NCBI GenBank assembly: GCA_040274725.1
Contig: JBEMAQ010000004.1
Span: forward strand, 133,788 to 197,787
DNA: 64,000 nucleotides
DNA from: Solibacillus sp040274725
GTDB taxonomy: Bacteria > Bacillota > Bacilli > Bacillales_A > Planococcaceae
Direction of reading: 5' to 3'
The notes under the pieces are model-generated. The model did not search any database. It was not told the origin of the DNA and saw only the letters and a program-made list of their open reading frames with translations. Below are positions 51,891 to 60,723 of the stretch, one piece after another; the stretch's first letter is position 1, and every line of letters starts with the position of its first letter. Both the position numbers and the translations under genes were made by a program.

Positions 51891-52926
51891 GTATTTTTTC
51901 CACCCCGTGTAAAGACTGTGCCACCCGCCCTGCACGTAAGCTCATCAGTTCCGCGATAATACTAATCGCCACTTCCTCCATCGTCTCTGCACCAATACCT
52001 AGCCCGACCGGTGAATAAATCGGGCCACTTGTCATTGTCGCACCAATTTGCTGAAGCAGATCATTTGTCCGGTAAGTCGGACCTAGTACACCGATATATT
52101 TCGCCTGACTGTTTAGCGCTAGACGAATGGTCTCTCGGTCCCTTTCTTGGTGATGATTCATAATGACCCACCAGCTATTTTCGAGCCCATTATTCGATAA
52201 CTCTTCAATCGGCGTTGTCAGGTGCACCGCATGTGGAAAACGTTGTTCGTTATTAAAATGCGTGCGCGTATCCATGACCGATACCGAAAAGCCCGCCTGG
52301 TATGCCAGTACGGCAAGCGGCACCGCATCCTGACCTGCACCCGCTATAATTAAATGCTCACTTTGTTTGACCGTATCGATTAAATACGGACGATTTTCGT
52401 ATGAAAAGATTTGTGCGCGTGTTTGCTGTGAAGAAATTTGTGCTTGCTTCACTACTTCTACTGGGAATTTTGAATCCACTAACGGAGAGCTGTTGTCTTC
52501 TATAATCGCAAGTTCACCTGTTTGCATATCAATCGCAAGTGTAAACCCTTGTTCCAGTTGCACTAAATGCTGCACGACCTGCCACTGTGGATCACCTGAA
52601 AATAAAGGAAGGAATAAAAATTGAAGATTGCCTTTGCAGCCAATGCCTAAGCTCCAAATTTCTGTATCACTTAAATCATACTGATGAACAAGAGGCTCAC
52701 CTGTTTCAAAAACGCGTTCTGCCCAGCCGTACAAATCCGCCTCCAAGCAACCTCCACTTACCGTCCCAAACAGATCGCCACTTGAAGTCATAACCATTTT
52801 ACTTCCTGGCAATCGGTACGCCGACCCTACTACATCTGTCAAAATAACTAACACAACCTGTTCTTGTCGTTGCCATGCTTGCTCTATATGATGAAAAAGC
52901 TCTTTTAACTCATGCATTTTAGACAT
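51883..52926 (-). CDS. pucA: XdhC-family Mo-cofactor insertion factor (PucA-like)
   Basis: 347 residues from ATG 52926 (AGGGGGT upstream). Two domains: the XdhC/CoxI N-terminal domain with DVVGSAYRLPGSKMVM and GTVSGGCLEADL, and a Rossmann-type C-terminal domain with LIIAGAGQDAVPLAVLAYQAG and the closing SPVGLGIGAETMEEVAISIIAE. XdhC binds the sulfurated cofactor and delivers it to xanthine dehydrogenase. First gene of the ten-gene minus-strand cofactor run. Together with PucB it ties this run to the PucCDE enzyme encoded 8 kb downstream. Confidence 0.9.
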   Translation of the reverse strand: MSKMHELKELFHHIEQAWQRQEQVVLVILTDVVGSAYRLPGSKMVMTSSGDLFGTVSGGCLEADLYGWAERVFETGEPLVHQYDLSDTEIWSLGIGCKGNLQFLFLPLFSGDPQWQVVQHLVQLEQGFTLAIDMQTGELAIIEDNSSPLVDSKFPVEVVKQAQISSQQTRAQIFSYENRPYLIDTVKQSEHLIIAGAGQDAVPLAVLAYQAGFSVSVMDTRTHFNNEQRFPHAVHLTTPIEELSNNGLENSWWVIMNHHQERDRETIRLALNSQAKYIGVLGPTYRTNDLLQQIGATMTSGPIYSPVGLGIGAETMEEVAISIIAELMSLRAGRVAQSLHGVEKIHG

Positions 52927-53261
52927 AATCACTACCCCCTAGAAAGCGCTCGTTGAATGTATTCTGTATATTAACAAACTTCAGAATATAACGTCAATGA
53001 CACTTCAGACGACTGTTGTCATAACACCTCACATGAAAATGTTATATAGATAAAGTTTTTACTTGCGCTACTTTAGCGACTCACAAGCCATTGACTAGCC
53101 ATTTCCAGCTGAAAACAAGAAAAATAATCCATCTCCGCCTATTCTCATGCCATGACGATTGTCTTTTTTGTTAGTAATTAGAGCCGAATTTCCGTTTACT
53201 TCTATACATAATTCACGAAATATATCAATTTCATGTAACAAGGAAATTTAGCGGCTTTCTT

Positions 53262-53365
53262 CGTAAAACGATAAGAAAAGCGCTGGAGAGCCCGAAGTGA
53301 AAGTGCGCTCTTTACTTTCACCCGAGGGATTGAAGCGACCTTGAAGGGCTGGTGCGGTTCGCTAG
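53262..53365. repeat. Intergenic repeat with inner palindrome
   Basis: Contains AAAAGCGCTGGAGAGCCCGA, the palindrome GTGAAAGT...ACTTTCAC around GCGCTCTTT, and GAGGGATTGAAGCGACC. GC-rich against an AT-rich background and strongly reminiscent of an element repeated in Lysinibacillus-type genomes; only one copy is in the window. A small open frame across it on the minus strand is spurious. The rest of 52927-53511 holds only the terminator at 53408. Confidence 0.55.
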
Positions 53366-53407
53366 ACATAAAAACGCCAAATTTTATACTTTCTGATATA
53401 TCAAAAA

Positions 53408-53460
53408 AGGCCACCATTTATCTAGACAGAAATGATTTCTCTCTAGATGAATGGCGGCCT
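53408..53460 (-). terminator. Strong terminator of the single-TM chemoreceptor gene
   Basis: 26-base arms (53408-53433, 53435-53460) with few mismatches, ending on the minus strand in TTTTTTGA. Confidence 0.85.
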
Positions 53461-53511
53461 AAATGCAAACGGTTCTATTAATTTAGCTTACTCTTTTTCA
53501 TAACAATCTAG

Positions 53512-54648
53512 CTAGTGTATGGACTGAGCAATTTTTTCCGCTTCACCTTTTAACAAGGAAAAATGCTTCGCTTCTTTCAATAACTTCTCCATTGTTTGTA
53601 GCTCATCATCACTAATTTCAACTAACTCTTCAAACATTTCAACCGATTCACGCGAAATAAAGGCAATCTCTTTTATCGCTTCCATTAGCTGCAGTGAGCT
53701 TGATGATAGCTCCTCTGTACTTGCCGAAGAATTGACATTATTTTCTGCAATAATTTTAGTCGACGATAAAATTTGTTCAAACATCTCACCGACATCTTGA
53801 ATCGTCGTGTTGGTCTCAGAAAATTCATCCATGCCTTTTTTCATGGACGTGACAACATTTCTCGTTTCCGCTTGAATATTTTTCACAATATTCGACACTT
53901 CAAATGCTGAATCATTCGATTGGCCCGCAAGCTTACGCACTTCATCGGCAACGACCGCAAAGCCTTTGCCATGCTCACCCGCGCGTGCAGCCTCGATTGC
54001 CGCATTTAAGGCCAGCAAGTTAATTTGCTCCGAAATGCCGGTAATCACTTTGACGATTTTCCCAATTTCATTTGATTTTTCACCAAGTGCGTTAATGCCG
54101 TCAAATGTTGTGTTAATCGTTGTGTTAAACTGCTCTAGCTTCTGAAGTGAATCAACAATTTTCACATTGCCCTCTTGTGTTAAATTCAGCGTCGTCGTTG
54201 ATTGCTCTGAAATTTGGTTTGCACGAACAGATAACTCCTCAATTGCCACCGTCACATCTTCAATTGATGTTGCACTTTCCTCTGTCGAGACGAGCTGTTT
54301 ACTTAGCCCCATACCTACTTCATCAATCGCCGCACGCACAATATCGGCCTTCTCTGCCGCATATTCTCCGTATTCAGTAAGCAGATTACTTTTACTCGTC
54401 ACGCCATTTGTAAACGCGAATAATTCCTTCCTCACACTTTCCATATAATCAATTAATTGATTAAACACGACTTGCTGCTCACTCGTACCACTGATTTTTT
54501 GCACCGTGTTACCTGTTGCTAATTCCTTCATTCCATCTAACACATCTGTATGCAATTGTACATGTCGCTTCAACGAAAAATAACGATATGCAAAATAGCA
54601 CGACGTACTAAATAATAGGATTAATAGTCCAATCATTAGCATCTCCAT
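53512..54648 (-). CDS. Methyl-accepting chemotaxis protein with one membrane helix and no sensor domain
   Basis: 378 residues. One N-terminal helix (about 4-24, IGLLILLFSTSCYFAYRYF) followed directly by a HAMP-less linker and the signalling coiled coil; the tip is NLLALNAAIEAARAGEHGKGFAVVADEVRKLAGQS, which binds CheA/CheW. There is no periplasmic or PAS domain, so it must sense something through the linker, the membrane or a partner. The gene upstream at 54710 is a candidate partner, 61 bases away on the same strand. Start ATG 54648 after AGGGGA. Confidence 0.9.
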   Translation of the reverse strand: MEMLMIGLLILLFSTSCYFAYRYFSLKRHVQLHTDVLDGMKELATGNTVQKISGTSEQQVVFNQLIDYMESVRKELFAFTNGVTSKSNLLTEYGEYAAEKADIVRAAIDEVGMGLSKQLVSTEESATSIEDVTVAIEELSVRANQISEQSTTTLNLTQEGNVKIVDSLQKLEQFNTTINTTFDGINALGEKSNEIGKIVKVITGISEQINLLALNAAIEAARAGEHGKGFAVVADEVRKLAGQSNDSAFEVSNIVKNIQAETRNVVTSMKKGMDEFSETNTTIQDVGEMFEQILSSTKIIAENNVNSSASTEELSSSSLQLMEAIKEIAFISRESVEMFEELVEISDDELQTMEKLLKEAKHFSLLKGEAEKIAQSIH

Positions 54649-54709
54649 ATTTTAAAATCCCCTATCATTTTAAACTATTTACTAAACTAAAACTTTGCCA
54701 TTCGTCTTC

Positions 54710-55072
54710 TTAACGACTAGTTGGCTGAATCACCTTACCTGGGAAATTTACGCGCCCTAGCCCGTTTCGTACTTGTACAAACGCAATTTTCGATTTAGGT
54801 GTAATAATCGTTACCTCTTTATAACCGAATGTTGTATAAACCATCATTGTGTCACCAATGCCTGCCGCAGTCTTGCGCGGTAATGGTGATTGGTACGTTG
54901 CATCTACAAAAAATGCGTAGGCCGTTTTTTGAATTTTTTTCCCCAACTCTGTTAAATCAACTAAATACTCAGGAATAAACTCATCTCTAATAAATCCATG
55001 TATTTGAACATGCACTTCCTTTTTGTCTTCATAAATGAACATTTTCCATCTCGTCTTATCGACAACTAACAT
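54710..55072 (-). CDS. Hypothetical 120-aa protein upstream of a chemoreceptor, perhaps STAS/SpoIIAA-like
   Basis: 120 residues, no membrane segment or signal. The pattern beta-strand, VDLTELGKKIQKTAYAFFVDATYQSPLP, then GYKEVTIITPKSKIAFVQVRNGLGR alternates strands and helices much like STAS or SpoIIAA-like domains found next to bacterial signalling genes. The resemblance is by pattern only. Ribosome site GAGGGAG. Directly upstream of the single-TM chemoreceptor gene and likely in the same transcript, so it may supply the input that receptor lacks. Confidence 0.6.
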   Translation of the reverse strand: MLVVDKTRWKMFIYEDKKEVHVQIHGFIRDEFIPEYLVDLTELGKKIQKTAYAFFVDATYQSPLPRKTAAGIGDTMMVYTTFGYKEVTIITPKSKIAFVQVRNGLGRVNFPGKVIQPTSR

Positions 55073-55524
55073 AAACGACTCCCTCTTTCTTATTACTTTA
55101 CCTAAATTATCCTACATTATATAAATACATATAATTTTACTAAAAGGTAACATACATAAGTATAATGAACTTGTCGTTTTTTGTCGACATTAGTTCTATT
55201 TATCCATTAAAGTATAAAATTTAAAAATACCGATTCCCACCTTCTTATTACAAATATTGAAACAAAATACACCTTTTTTCTTAAAAAATAAAAACTCCAT
55301 TTTATTTTAATCAAAAGAATATTAATTCAATTTTTATCACCAAAAAGCGTTTCATTCTCATTTTAGTAAAAGTAACGCTTCTGCGTGCAAAACACCTTAA
55401 ATACCTTTCAGCTTACCCATATAGTCTTATTCACTCATTTATCAAAAATGCTTCTCCTACAATTGACGTTTCACTCTCAAAATTTTACAATTATTAGGTA
55501 ATACAAATTTTAGGAGGCGAACAG
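55073..55524. other. AT-rich intergenic region, no gene seen
   Basis: Very AT-rich stretch between divergent transcription units. No open frame with a ribosome site, hairpin or repeat stood out. It must contain the promoters of the 54710 gene and of adh, but no clear consensus pair could be picked. Confidence 0.5.
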
Positions 55525-56478
55525 ATGAAAGGTTGGTTATTTTCAGGTACAAATATCCCACTTGAGTTAATTGAAAAAGAAGATCCTACAATCAAAGCGA
55601 ATCATGTCATTATTGATATCAAAGCATCTGGTTTATGTCACTCGGACGTTGCAGCGATGCAGGACCCAGGGTGGATGCCACTGTTCCCAAATGGTCCGGT
55701 TATTATGGGGCATGAGTGTGCTGGGATTATTATAGAAGTCGGCGATGGTGTGACAGAATTACAAGTCGGTGACCGCGTTGGTGTGAACCCGCTTGACCAA
55801 GAAACGCGCGAGGCGGCGGGATACAACTATGACGGTGGCTATGCAACAAAAGTACTTGTCCCTGCAAAACAGTGTGTCAAAATTCCAGACGGTGTATCAT
55901 TTGAAGAAGGTGCAGCCTCAACAGATGCGGGATTAACCGCTTATCACGCATTATTTGCAATCGGACAAGCACGACCAGGCATGAAGGTTGGCATTATCGG
56001 TGTCGGCGGTCTTGGCCAATTCGCTGTACAAATGGCGATGATTAAAGACTGTGAGGTGTACGCGTCAGACGTGTCAGAGCCAGCACTGAAGCTTGCCGAG
56101 GAGCTTGGCTGTAAAAAGGTCTACACAAATGTACTCGATATGAAAGAAGCAGAGTGTGAGCTTATTATCGATTTTGCAGGCTTTGGCAAAACGACAGCCG
56201 ACGCGCTTGAAGCTGTTATGCCGCGCGGAACAGTTGTTATTGTTGGGATGGGCGTTTTACAATCGGACATTAACACCTACTTAATGATTACAAAGGAATT
56301 AAAGCTTTTAGGTAGTAACGGCGGGACCGTGGAAGACTTAAAAGGCGTCTACGACTGCTTTTCAACAGGAAAAATGAAGCCACAGCTTACAACGATTCCT
56401 TTTGAAGAGATTGATAAAGGACTCGAAAAATTGAAAAATCACGAAGTCAAAGGACGCTTAGTAGCCGTATTTGAATAA
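55525..56478 (+). CDS. Zinc-dependent alcohol dehydrogenase family protein, structural-zinc lobe missing
   Basis: 317 residues, MDR superfamily. Catalytic zinc site: GLCHSD (Cys38) and GHE (63-64). NAD-binding loop GIIGVGGLGQ at about 157. Typical ADHs are about 340-350 residues and carry a four-Cys structural zinc lobe near 95-115; here that segment is shortened to NPLDQETREAAGYNYDGGYA and has no cysteines. The substrate is unknown; propanol-preferring ADH or an aldehyde reductase is possible. Good AGGAGG ribosome site. Monocistronic. Confidence 0.88.
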   Translation: MKGWLFSGTNIPLELIEKEDPTIKANHVIIDIKASGLCHSDVAAMQDPGWMPLFPNGPVIMGHECAGIIIEVGDGVTELQVGDRVGVNPLDQETREAAGYNYDGGYATKVLVPAKQCVKIPDGVSFEEGAASTDAGLTAYHALFAIGQARPGMKVGIIGVGGLGQFAVQMAMIKDCEVYASDVSEPALKLAEELGCKKVYTNVLDMKEAECELIIDFAGFGKTTADALEAVMPRGTVVIVGMGVLQSDINTYLMITKELKLLGSNGGTVEDLKGVYDCFSTGKMKPQLTTIPFEEIDKGLEKLKNHEVKGRLVAVFE

Positions 56479-56480
56479 TC

Positions 56481-56519
56481 AAAGCAGGTGATGGAACGAT
56501 TTATTCCGTCATCTGCTTT
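56481..56519 (+). terminator. Terminator of the alcohol dehydrogenase gene
   Basis: AAAGCAGGTGATGGAA with TTCCGTCATCTGCTTT, two wobbles, T run. Confidence 0.85.
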
Positions 56520-56734
56520 TTATGTCTCGTTATAATTTTTCTTTAGGATTTATTTAGGTATTATCTTTCTAAATAATAATTTAATTCCAAAAATTATAAC
56601 TATTTGATATATAGTAAAATTTTAAAGCATTTAGATAGACAAAAGACCCAGTATCATATATTCTTGAAATCATATTCAGTTCCTTTATTTAAAGGAAAGA
56701 AGTAAATACATAGGTTAAAGGTAGATGTGAAAAA

Positions 56735-58771
56735 GTGGGCTTTTTAAACAATTTAACGTTAAAAGCAAAGTGGATGATCATAATCTCCTTTGCAGTCGTG
56801 TTAGCAGTAGGGATTACGGTCGCGTTTAACCAGTGGACTGTACGCGGCATCTTGGATGAAGAAAATCATAAAACTTCTTCTGAACACGCTAAAAATGCAG
56901 CAGAGCAAGTAACACTCGGCTTGCAAAATTACGAAACAAGTCTAGAACAATTTAGTTATGTAGTAGAAACATTAGTCCATTCAGAAAAAGTAGATTACAC
57001 GCAAATCAACCGTTTTTTACAGACGCTAAAAGAAAAAAATAGCGATTATTTAACGGTATACTTCATGGATTTCCAAACAGGGAAATTGCATGTAGCACCA
57101 CAAATGGATTACGACTTGGATGTACGTGATACGAATACGTTCAAACTTTTGACAGAAAATCCAGCATTACAATGGATGGATATTTATTTAGATACGAATG
57201 CACAGAAACTCATGACCTCTGTTATTGCCCCTGTTTTAAAAGATGGCCAGCTTGTTGGTGCAGTCGGCTATGATCTCGACTTTTCAACGATTGGTGAGAT
57301 TCGAGAAGGCATTGAAGCCGGTACCTCATCGAACTTAATGATTGTCGACCCAAATGGCTTAATCGTTTCTTCCTTCATCGAAAATGGTGACGGCAAAAAC
57401 ATTTCAGCTACTAGCTCGGGTACAATCGAAGGTGTTTCAGATTTATTAGCACCGAATGAACTCGCGACACAGTTTGATTGGCTAGTACAAAACCCAACAA
57501 ACATTGAACGATTTGAATGGGCCGGCACTCAGTATACAGGGGAAATGCTAACAATCGAAAAGAACAACTGGAAAATCGTTTCATTTGTAGATACGAATAG
57601 TTATGCGGAAAAACTAACTCGTTTCACAAATGTTGGCTGGGCTTCATTGGCGATTGGCCTATTATTAGGATGCCTGTTCGCCTATATGATGGCACGAAAA
57701 TTAGCCTCGATTTTTGAGAACTTCAAAAAAATATTCGAAAAAACAGCAAGCGGTGATTTCACTTCACGCTTCGAGACGAATTCTAACGATGAAATTGGCG
57801 ATTTAGCGAATCATTACAACAAAATGCTCGATGAAGTGAGCCATTTAATCGTCCAGGTTAATGAAAATACAACCGCTATCGGTCATTCCTCAACTAGTTT
57901 AGCGATTATCGCAACAGAAAATGAGCAGGCACTAAATAATGTGTCAAGTAGTATTGAAGAAATCGCAATGAATACGAGCTCACAAGCTGAAAAAATGCAG
58001 GACGGCTCTACAGCGATTCATGTATTAGCAGACGGCATTGAAGCCATTGAAGCAAAATCACAGCAGATGGTTGATGATGCGACAGAAGCACTCGTAGAAG
58101 TTCACACAAGTATTAATAAAGTACAGCTATTAGAGCAGTCTTACGCGAATTTAGAGCGCGCATTTAACGACGTGACACTCGTGACAAGTAATTTAGATGA
58201 AAAAACAAAATCGATCTCACAAGTAACGAATACCATTGCACAAATTACAGAGCAAACCAATTTACTCGCGTTAAATGCTTCGATTGAGGCAGCACGAGCA
58301 GGTGAACACGGAAAAGGCTTTGCCGTTGTTGCTGACGAGGTTCGCAGCTTGGCCGAAAGCTCCAAAGCGGCCACAGCAAATATTCAGCAAATTATCATCA
58401 CAATTTTAGAGGATACAACGCAGCTGGTACACGTTATGCAGCAAACAAACGCGATTAGCAAAGAGCAAAAAACAGCCGTTGAAACAGTAGACGGCGCGAT
58501 CAGCCAGCTCGCTAGTACATTGGAAGCAATGAAAACTTCTATTTCAAACACAATGGAAAACGTCGATGCCATGCAACAGCAAAAAAATCTGGTGCTGTCA
58601 TCAATGGAAACTGTTCAAGAAATGACAACAGAAGTAACAGCAGAAACACAAGAAATCGCAAGCTCGATTGAAGAGCAAACATCGGCAACATCCGAAGTGA
58701 CAAGCCACGCAACGCAGTTAAATGCACAGGTGGAGAAATTGACGACTTCTGTTGCGAAGTTTAAATTATAA
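56735..58771 (+). CDS. Methyl-accepting chemotaxis protein, dCache type
   Basis: 678 residues. TM1 about 14-31, a large extracellular sensor (about 35-290, with NSDYLTVYFMDFQTGKLHVAP and GAVGYDLDFSTIGEI, characteristic of dCache_1), TM2 about 298-317, HAMP (SNDEIGDLANHYN), then the signalling hairpin with tip NLLALNASIEAARAGEHGKGFAVVADEVRSLAESS. Amino acids are common ligands of such sensors, but the ligand is not readable. The start is GTG 56735 with AAAGGTAG about 12 bases upstream. Monocistronic, with a strong terminator shared with dus. Confidence 0.93.
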   Translation: MGFLNNLTLKAKWMIIISFAVVLAVGITVAFNQWTVRGILDEENHKTSSEHAKNAAEQVTLGLQNYETSLEQFSYVVETLVHSEKVDYTQINRFLQTLKEKNSDYLTVYFMDFQTGKLHVAPQMDYDLDVRDTNTFKLLTENPALQWMDIYLDTNAQKLMTSVIAPVLKDGQLVGAVGYDLDFSTIGEIREGIEAGTSSNLMIVDPNGLIVSSFIENGDGKNISATSSGTIEGVSDLLAPNELATQFDWLVQNPTNIERFEWAGTQYTGEMLTIEKNNWKIVSFVDTNSYAEKLTRFTNVGWASLAIGLLLGCLFAYMMARKLASIFENFKKIFEKTASGDFTSRFETNSNDEIGDLANHYNKMLDEVSHLIVQVNENTTAIGHSSTSLAIIATENEQALNNVSSSIEEIAMNTSSQAEKMQDGSTAIHVLADGIEAIEAKSQQMVDDATEALVEVHTSINKVQLLEQSYANLERAFNDVTLVTSNLDEKTKSISQVTNTIAQITEQTNLLALNASIEAARAGEHGKGFAVVADEVRSLAESSKAATANIQQIIITILEDTTQLVHVMQQTNAISKEQKTAVETVDGAISQLASTLEAMKTSISNTMENVDAMQQQKNLVLSSMETVQEMTTEVTAETQEIASSIEEQTSATSEVTSHATQLNAQVEKLTTSVAKFKL

Positions 58772-58782
58772 TAAACAATTAG

Positions 58783-58825
58783 AAAACCCGCCATCCTTTG
58801 ATTAGCTCAAAGGATGGCGGGTTTT
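58783..58825. terminator. Bidirectional terminator, 18-bp perfect stem
   Basis: AAAACCCGCCATCCTTTG and its exact complement at 58808-58825, 7-base loop, A-rich and T-rich flanks; serves both the receptor gene and dus. Confidence 0.92.
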
Positions 58826-58838
58826 TCGTTTCACTTAC

Positions 58839-59813
58839 TTATAGTGTTTCTTGCTGCTGTTGTTTAAATTCGTCTAACAATCCACGTACCTGGTCCGTCG
58901 TTTTCGTATTCATGAGCTGATTACGCAATTCCCCCGCACCGCGGAAGCCTTTTACGTAAATTTTGAAGAAACGGTGCAGACCTGACATCGAGCGTGGTAG
59001 CTGTTCGGCGTACTTATCTTGCAAATCTAATTGCAAACGAAGTAAGTCCAGTAGCTCCTCACTTGTATGCTCGCGCGGACTTTTCTCAAACGCAAACGGA
59101 TTTTTGAAAATCCCACGTCCAATCATCACCCCGTCAACTCCGTACTTCTCTACAAGCTCTAAGCCCATTTGGCGATCTAAAATATCACCGTTAATCGTCA
59201 ATAGCGTATTCGGTGCAATCTCATCACGTAATGCTTTAATTTCCGGAATTAAATCCCAATGCGCAGGAAACGCGCTCATTTCCTTGCGCGTACGTAAATG
59301 AATCGACAGGTTCGCAATATCCTGCTTGAAAATATGCGTTAGCCATTCTTTCCATTCGTCAATTTCTTTAAAGCCAAGACGTGTTTTGACGCTGACAGGT
59401 ATTCCGCCCGCTTTTGCCGCCTGAATTAATTCAGCTGCAATGTCTGGACGTAAAATTAAGCCTGACCCTTTTCCGCGCCCCGCAACATTCGGTACAGGGC
59501 AGCCCATATTTAGGTCAATGCCTTTAAAGCCCATTTCCGCTAAATCAATACTCATTTTGCGGAAGTTTTCTGGGCTATCTCCCCAAATATGCGCAACGAT
59601 TGGCTGCTCATCCTCTGTGAACATTAAACGACCACGCACACTCTCAATGCCACTTGGGTGACAATAGCTCTCAGAGTTTGTGAACTCCGTAAAGTACACA
59701 TCCGGTGCGCCCGCTTCTGCTACGACATGGCGGAATACGCAATCCGTCACATCCTCCATCGGTGCTAATACGAAAAACGGACGCGGCAAGTCCTGCCAAA
59801 AGTTTTCTTTCAT
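58839..59813 (-). CDS. dus: tRNA-dihydrouridine synthase
   Basis: Flavin enzyme that reduces uridines in tRNA. 324 residues from ATG 59813. TIM-barrel FMN domain: APMEDVTDCVFR opens, DLNMGCPVPNVAGRGKGSGL carries the FMN and catalytic Cys segment (the Cys itself in this family is in the NxGCP motif), VKTRLGF and GVMIGRGIFKNP follow; a small helical C-terminal domain binds tRNA. Paralogue type (DusB or DusC-like) is not decidable. Single gene. Confidence 0.92.
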   Translation of the reverse strand: MKENFWQDLPRPFFVLAPMEDVTDCVFRHVVAEAGAPDVYFTEFTNSESYCHPSGIESVRGRLMFTEDEQPIVAHIWGDSPENFRKMSIDLAEMGFKGIDLNMGCPVPNVAGRGKGSGLILRPDIAAELIQAAKAGGIPVSVKTRLGFKEIDEWKEWLTHIFKQDIANLSIHLRTRKEMSAFPAHWDLIPEIKALRDEIAPNTLLTINGDILDRQMGLELVEKYGVDGVMIGRGIFKNPFAFEKSPREHTSEELLDLLRLQLDLQDKYAEQLPRSMSGLHRFFKIYVKGFRGAGELRNQLMNTKTTDQVRGLLDEFKQQQQETL

Positions 59814-60017
59814 CAATTTCCAATCCTCTCAACGTGATGCAACTGCATCTTCAAATTACTATTTTACTATCGCTAGTCATTCCTCTAGTATACCCTACGC
59901 TTTTTGATTTTTCTTCTATTTGGATTGGATTTTTCGTCTGTGAAAAAGAAAAACTTCATTCAATCGACTTAATCCAATTATTACCATAGCAACAGCACTT
60001 GTCCTGACTCATTTGCC

Positions 60018-60113
60018 TTATCGTATTTTAAAATTCCCACGTCTTTCAGGATTAGATACCACATAGAAAATTACAAGTGCTGCAAATAGAACTTCATTAT
60101 TTAAAAATCGCAC
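60018..60113 (-). CDS. Possible 31-aa membrane peptide
   Basis: GTG 60113 to TAA 60018. The peptide has one hydrophobic stretch (EVLFAALVIFYVVSN) then a basic end PERRGNFKIR, a pattern usual for a membrane protein tail. A GGAG lies too far upstream to be convincing, and the open frame extends a few codons upstream, so it may be a gene remnant. Nothing else is seen in 59814-60338. Confidence 0.25.
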   Translation of the reverse strand: MRFLNNEVLFAALVIFYVVSNPERRGNFKIR

Positions 60114-60338
60114 TAATACATTACCTACTCCAAAATTAAATACAGTTCAATCACTAGACGAAAATCCTGCATTTTCCGACAACTTTCAAGAAAACGGTTC
60201 CACCGAGCGAAAGTAGAACGACTTCATTTTCTTGTCACAAAGTCCGTTATTTCTTACGTTTTTCGATTAATTTCAGTTAAGGTCAGACGTCTTTCGTTGT
60301 ATAATAAGAGTAACAATAAATGAACGAGGAGATTAACG

Positions 60339-60533
60339 ATGAACACACAAATTTCAAACTATGTAGATGTTATGCAAAATGCCGTGCTGTATGATTTAGT
60401 GACAACAGATGCTTCTGATTTATACGAGATCGCGACACAATTAATCGCGCAAAATGAAGAGGATTTATCAACGATTTGCCAAGCGTACGAAGTCGTTAAG
60501 CATGCACTACTAGGAACTGTAATTATTAACTAG
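60339..60533 (+). CDS. Small helical protein, 64 aa, unknown function
   Basis: 64 residues, acidic, helical (DASDLYEIATQLIAQNEEDLSTICQAYEVVKHALL), no membrane segment. An ideal ribosome site (GAGGAG, 8 bases) and a likely promoter in the 60 bases upstream (TATAAT at about 60299-60304) support a real gene, and a hairpin follows. I do not recognise the family. Confidence 0.7.
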   Translation: MNTQISNYVDVMQNAVLYDLVTTDASDLYEIATQLIAQNEEDLSTICQAYEVVKHALLGTVIIN

Positions 60534-60570
60534 GTGCTTACAAAAAAGTTAAAGAGGCTCGGACAAAACA

Positions 60571-60608
60571 AAAATACAAATTTTCTCCGCGGAGGAAATT
60601 TGTATTTT
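60571..60608 (+). terminator. Terminator-like palindrome preceded by GAGGCTCGGACAAAAC
   Basis: AAAATACAAATTTTCTCC with GGAGGAAATTTGTATTTT, one mismatch, then a T run. The preceding GAGGCTCGGACAAAAC (60553-60568) resembles a sequence often repeated before terminators in Bacillales and Listeria. Confidence 0.75.
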
Positions 60609-60723
60609 TTTGATGTACTATAAAATTGGTTTTCGTTTAGAGTATGCGTTTTTTAGTATTTTTAATCAAATGTCAGCTTAGTTACTAATTTTCAATGTTG
60701 TCCTGCTTTAACAAAGGGAAGCT

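Noticed and set aside
53202..53417. 71-codon minus-strand frame
   Set aside because: Created by the GC-rich intergenic repeat; no ribosome site.
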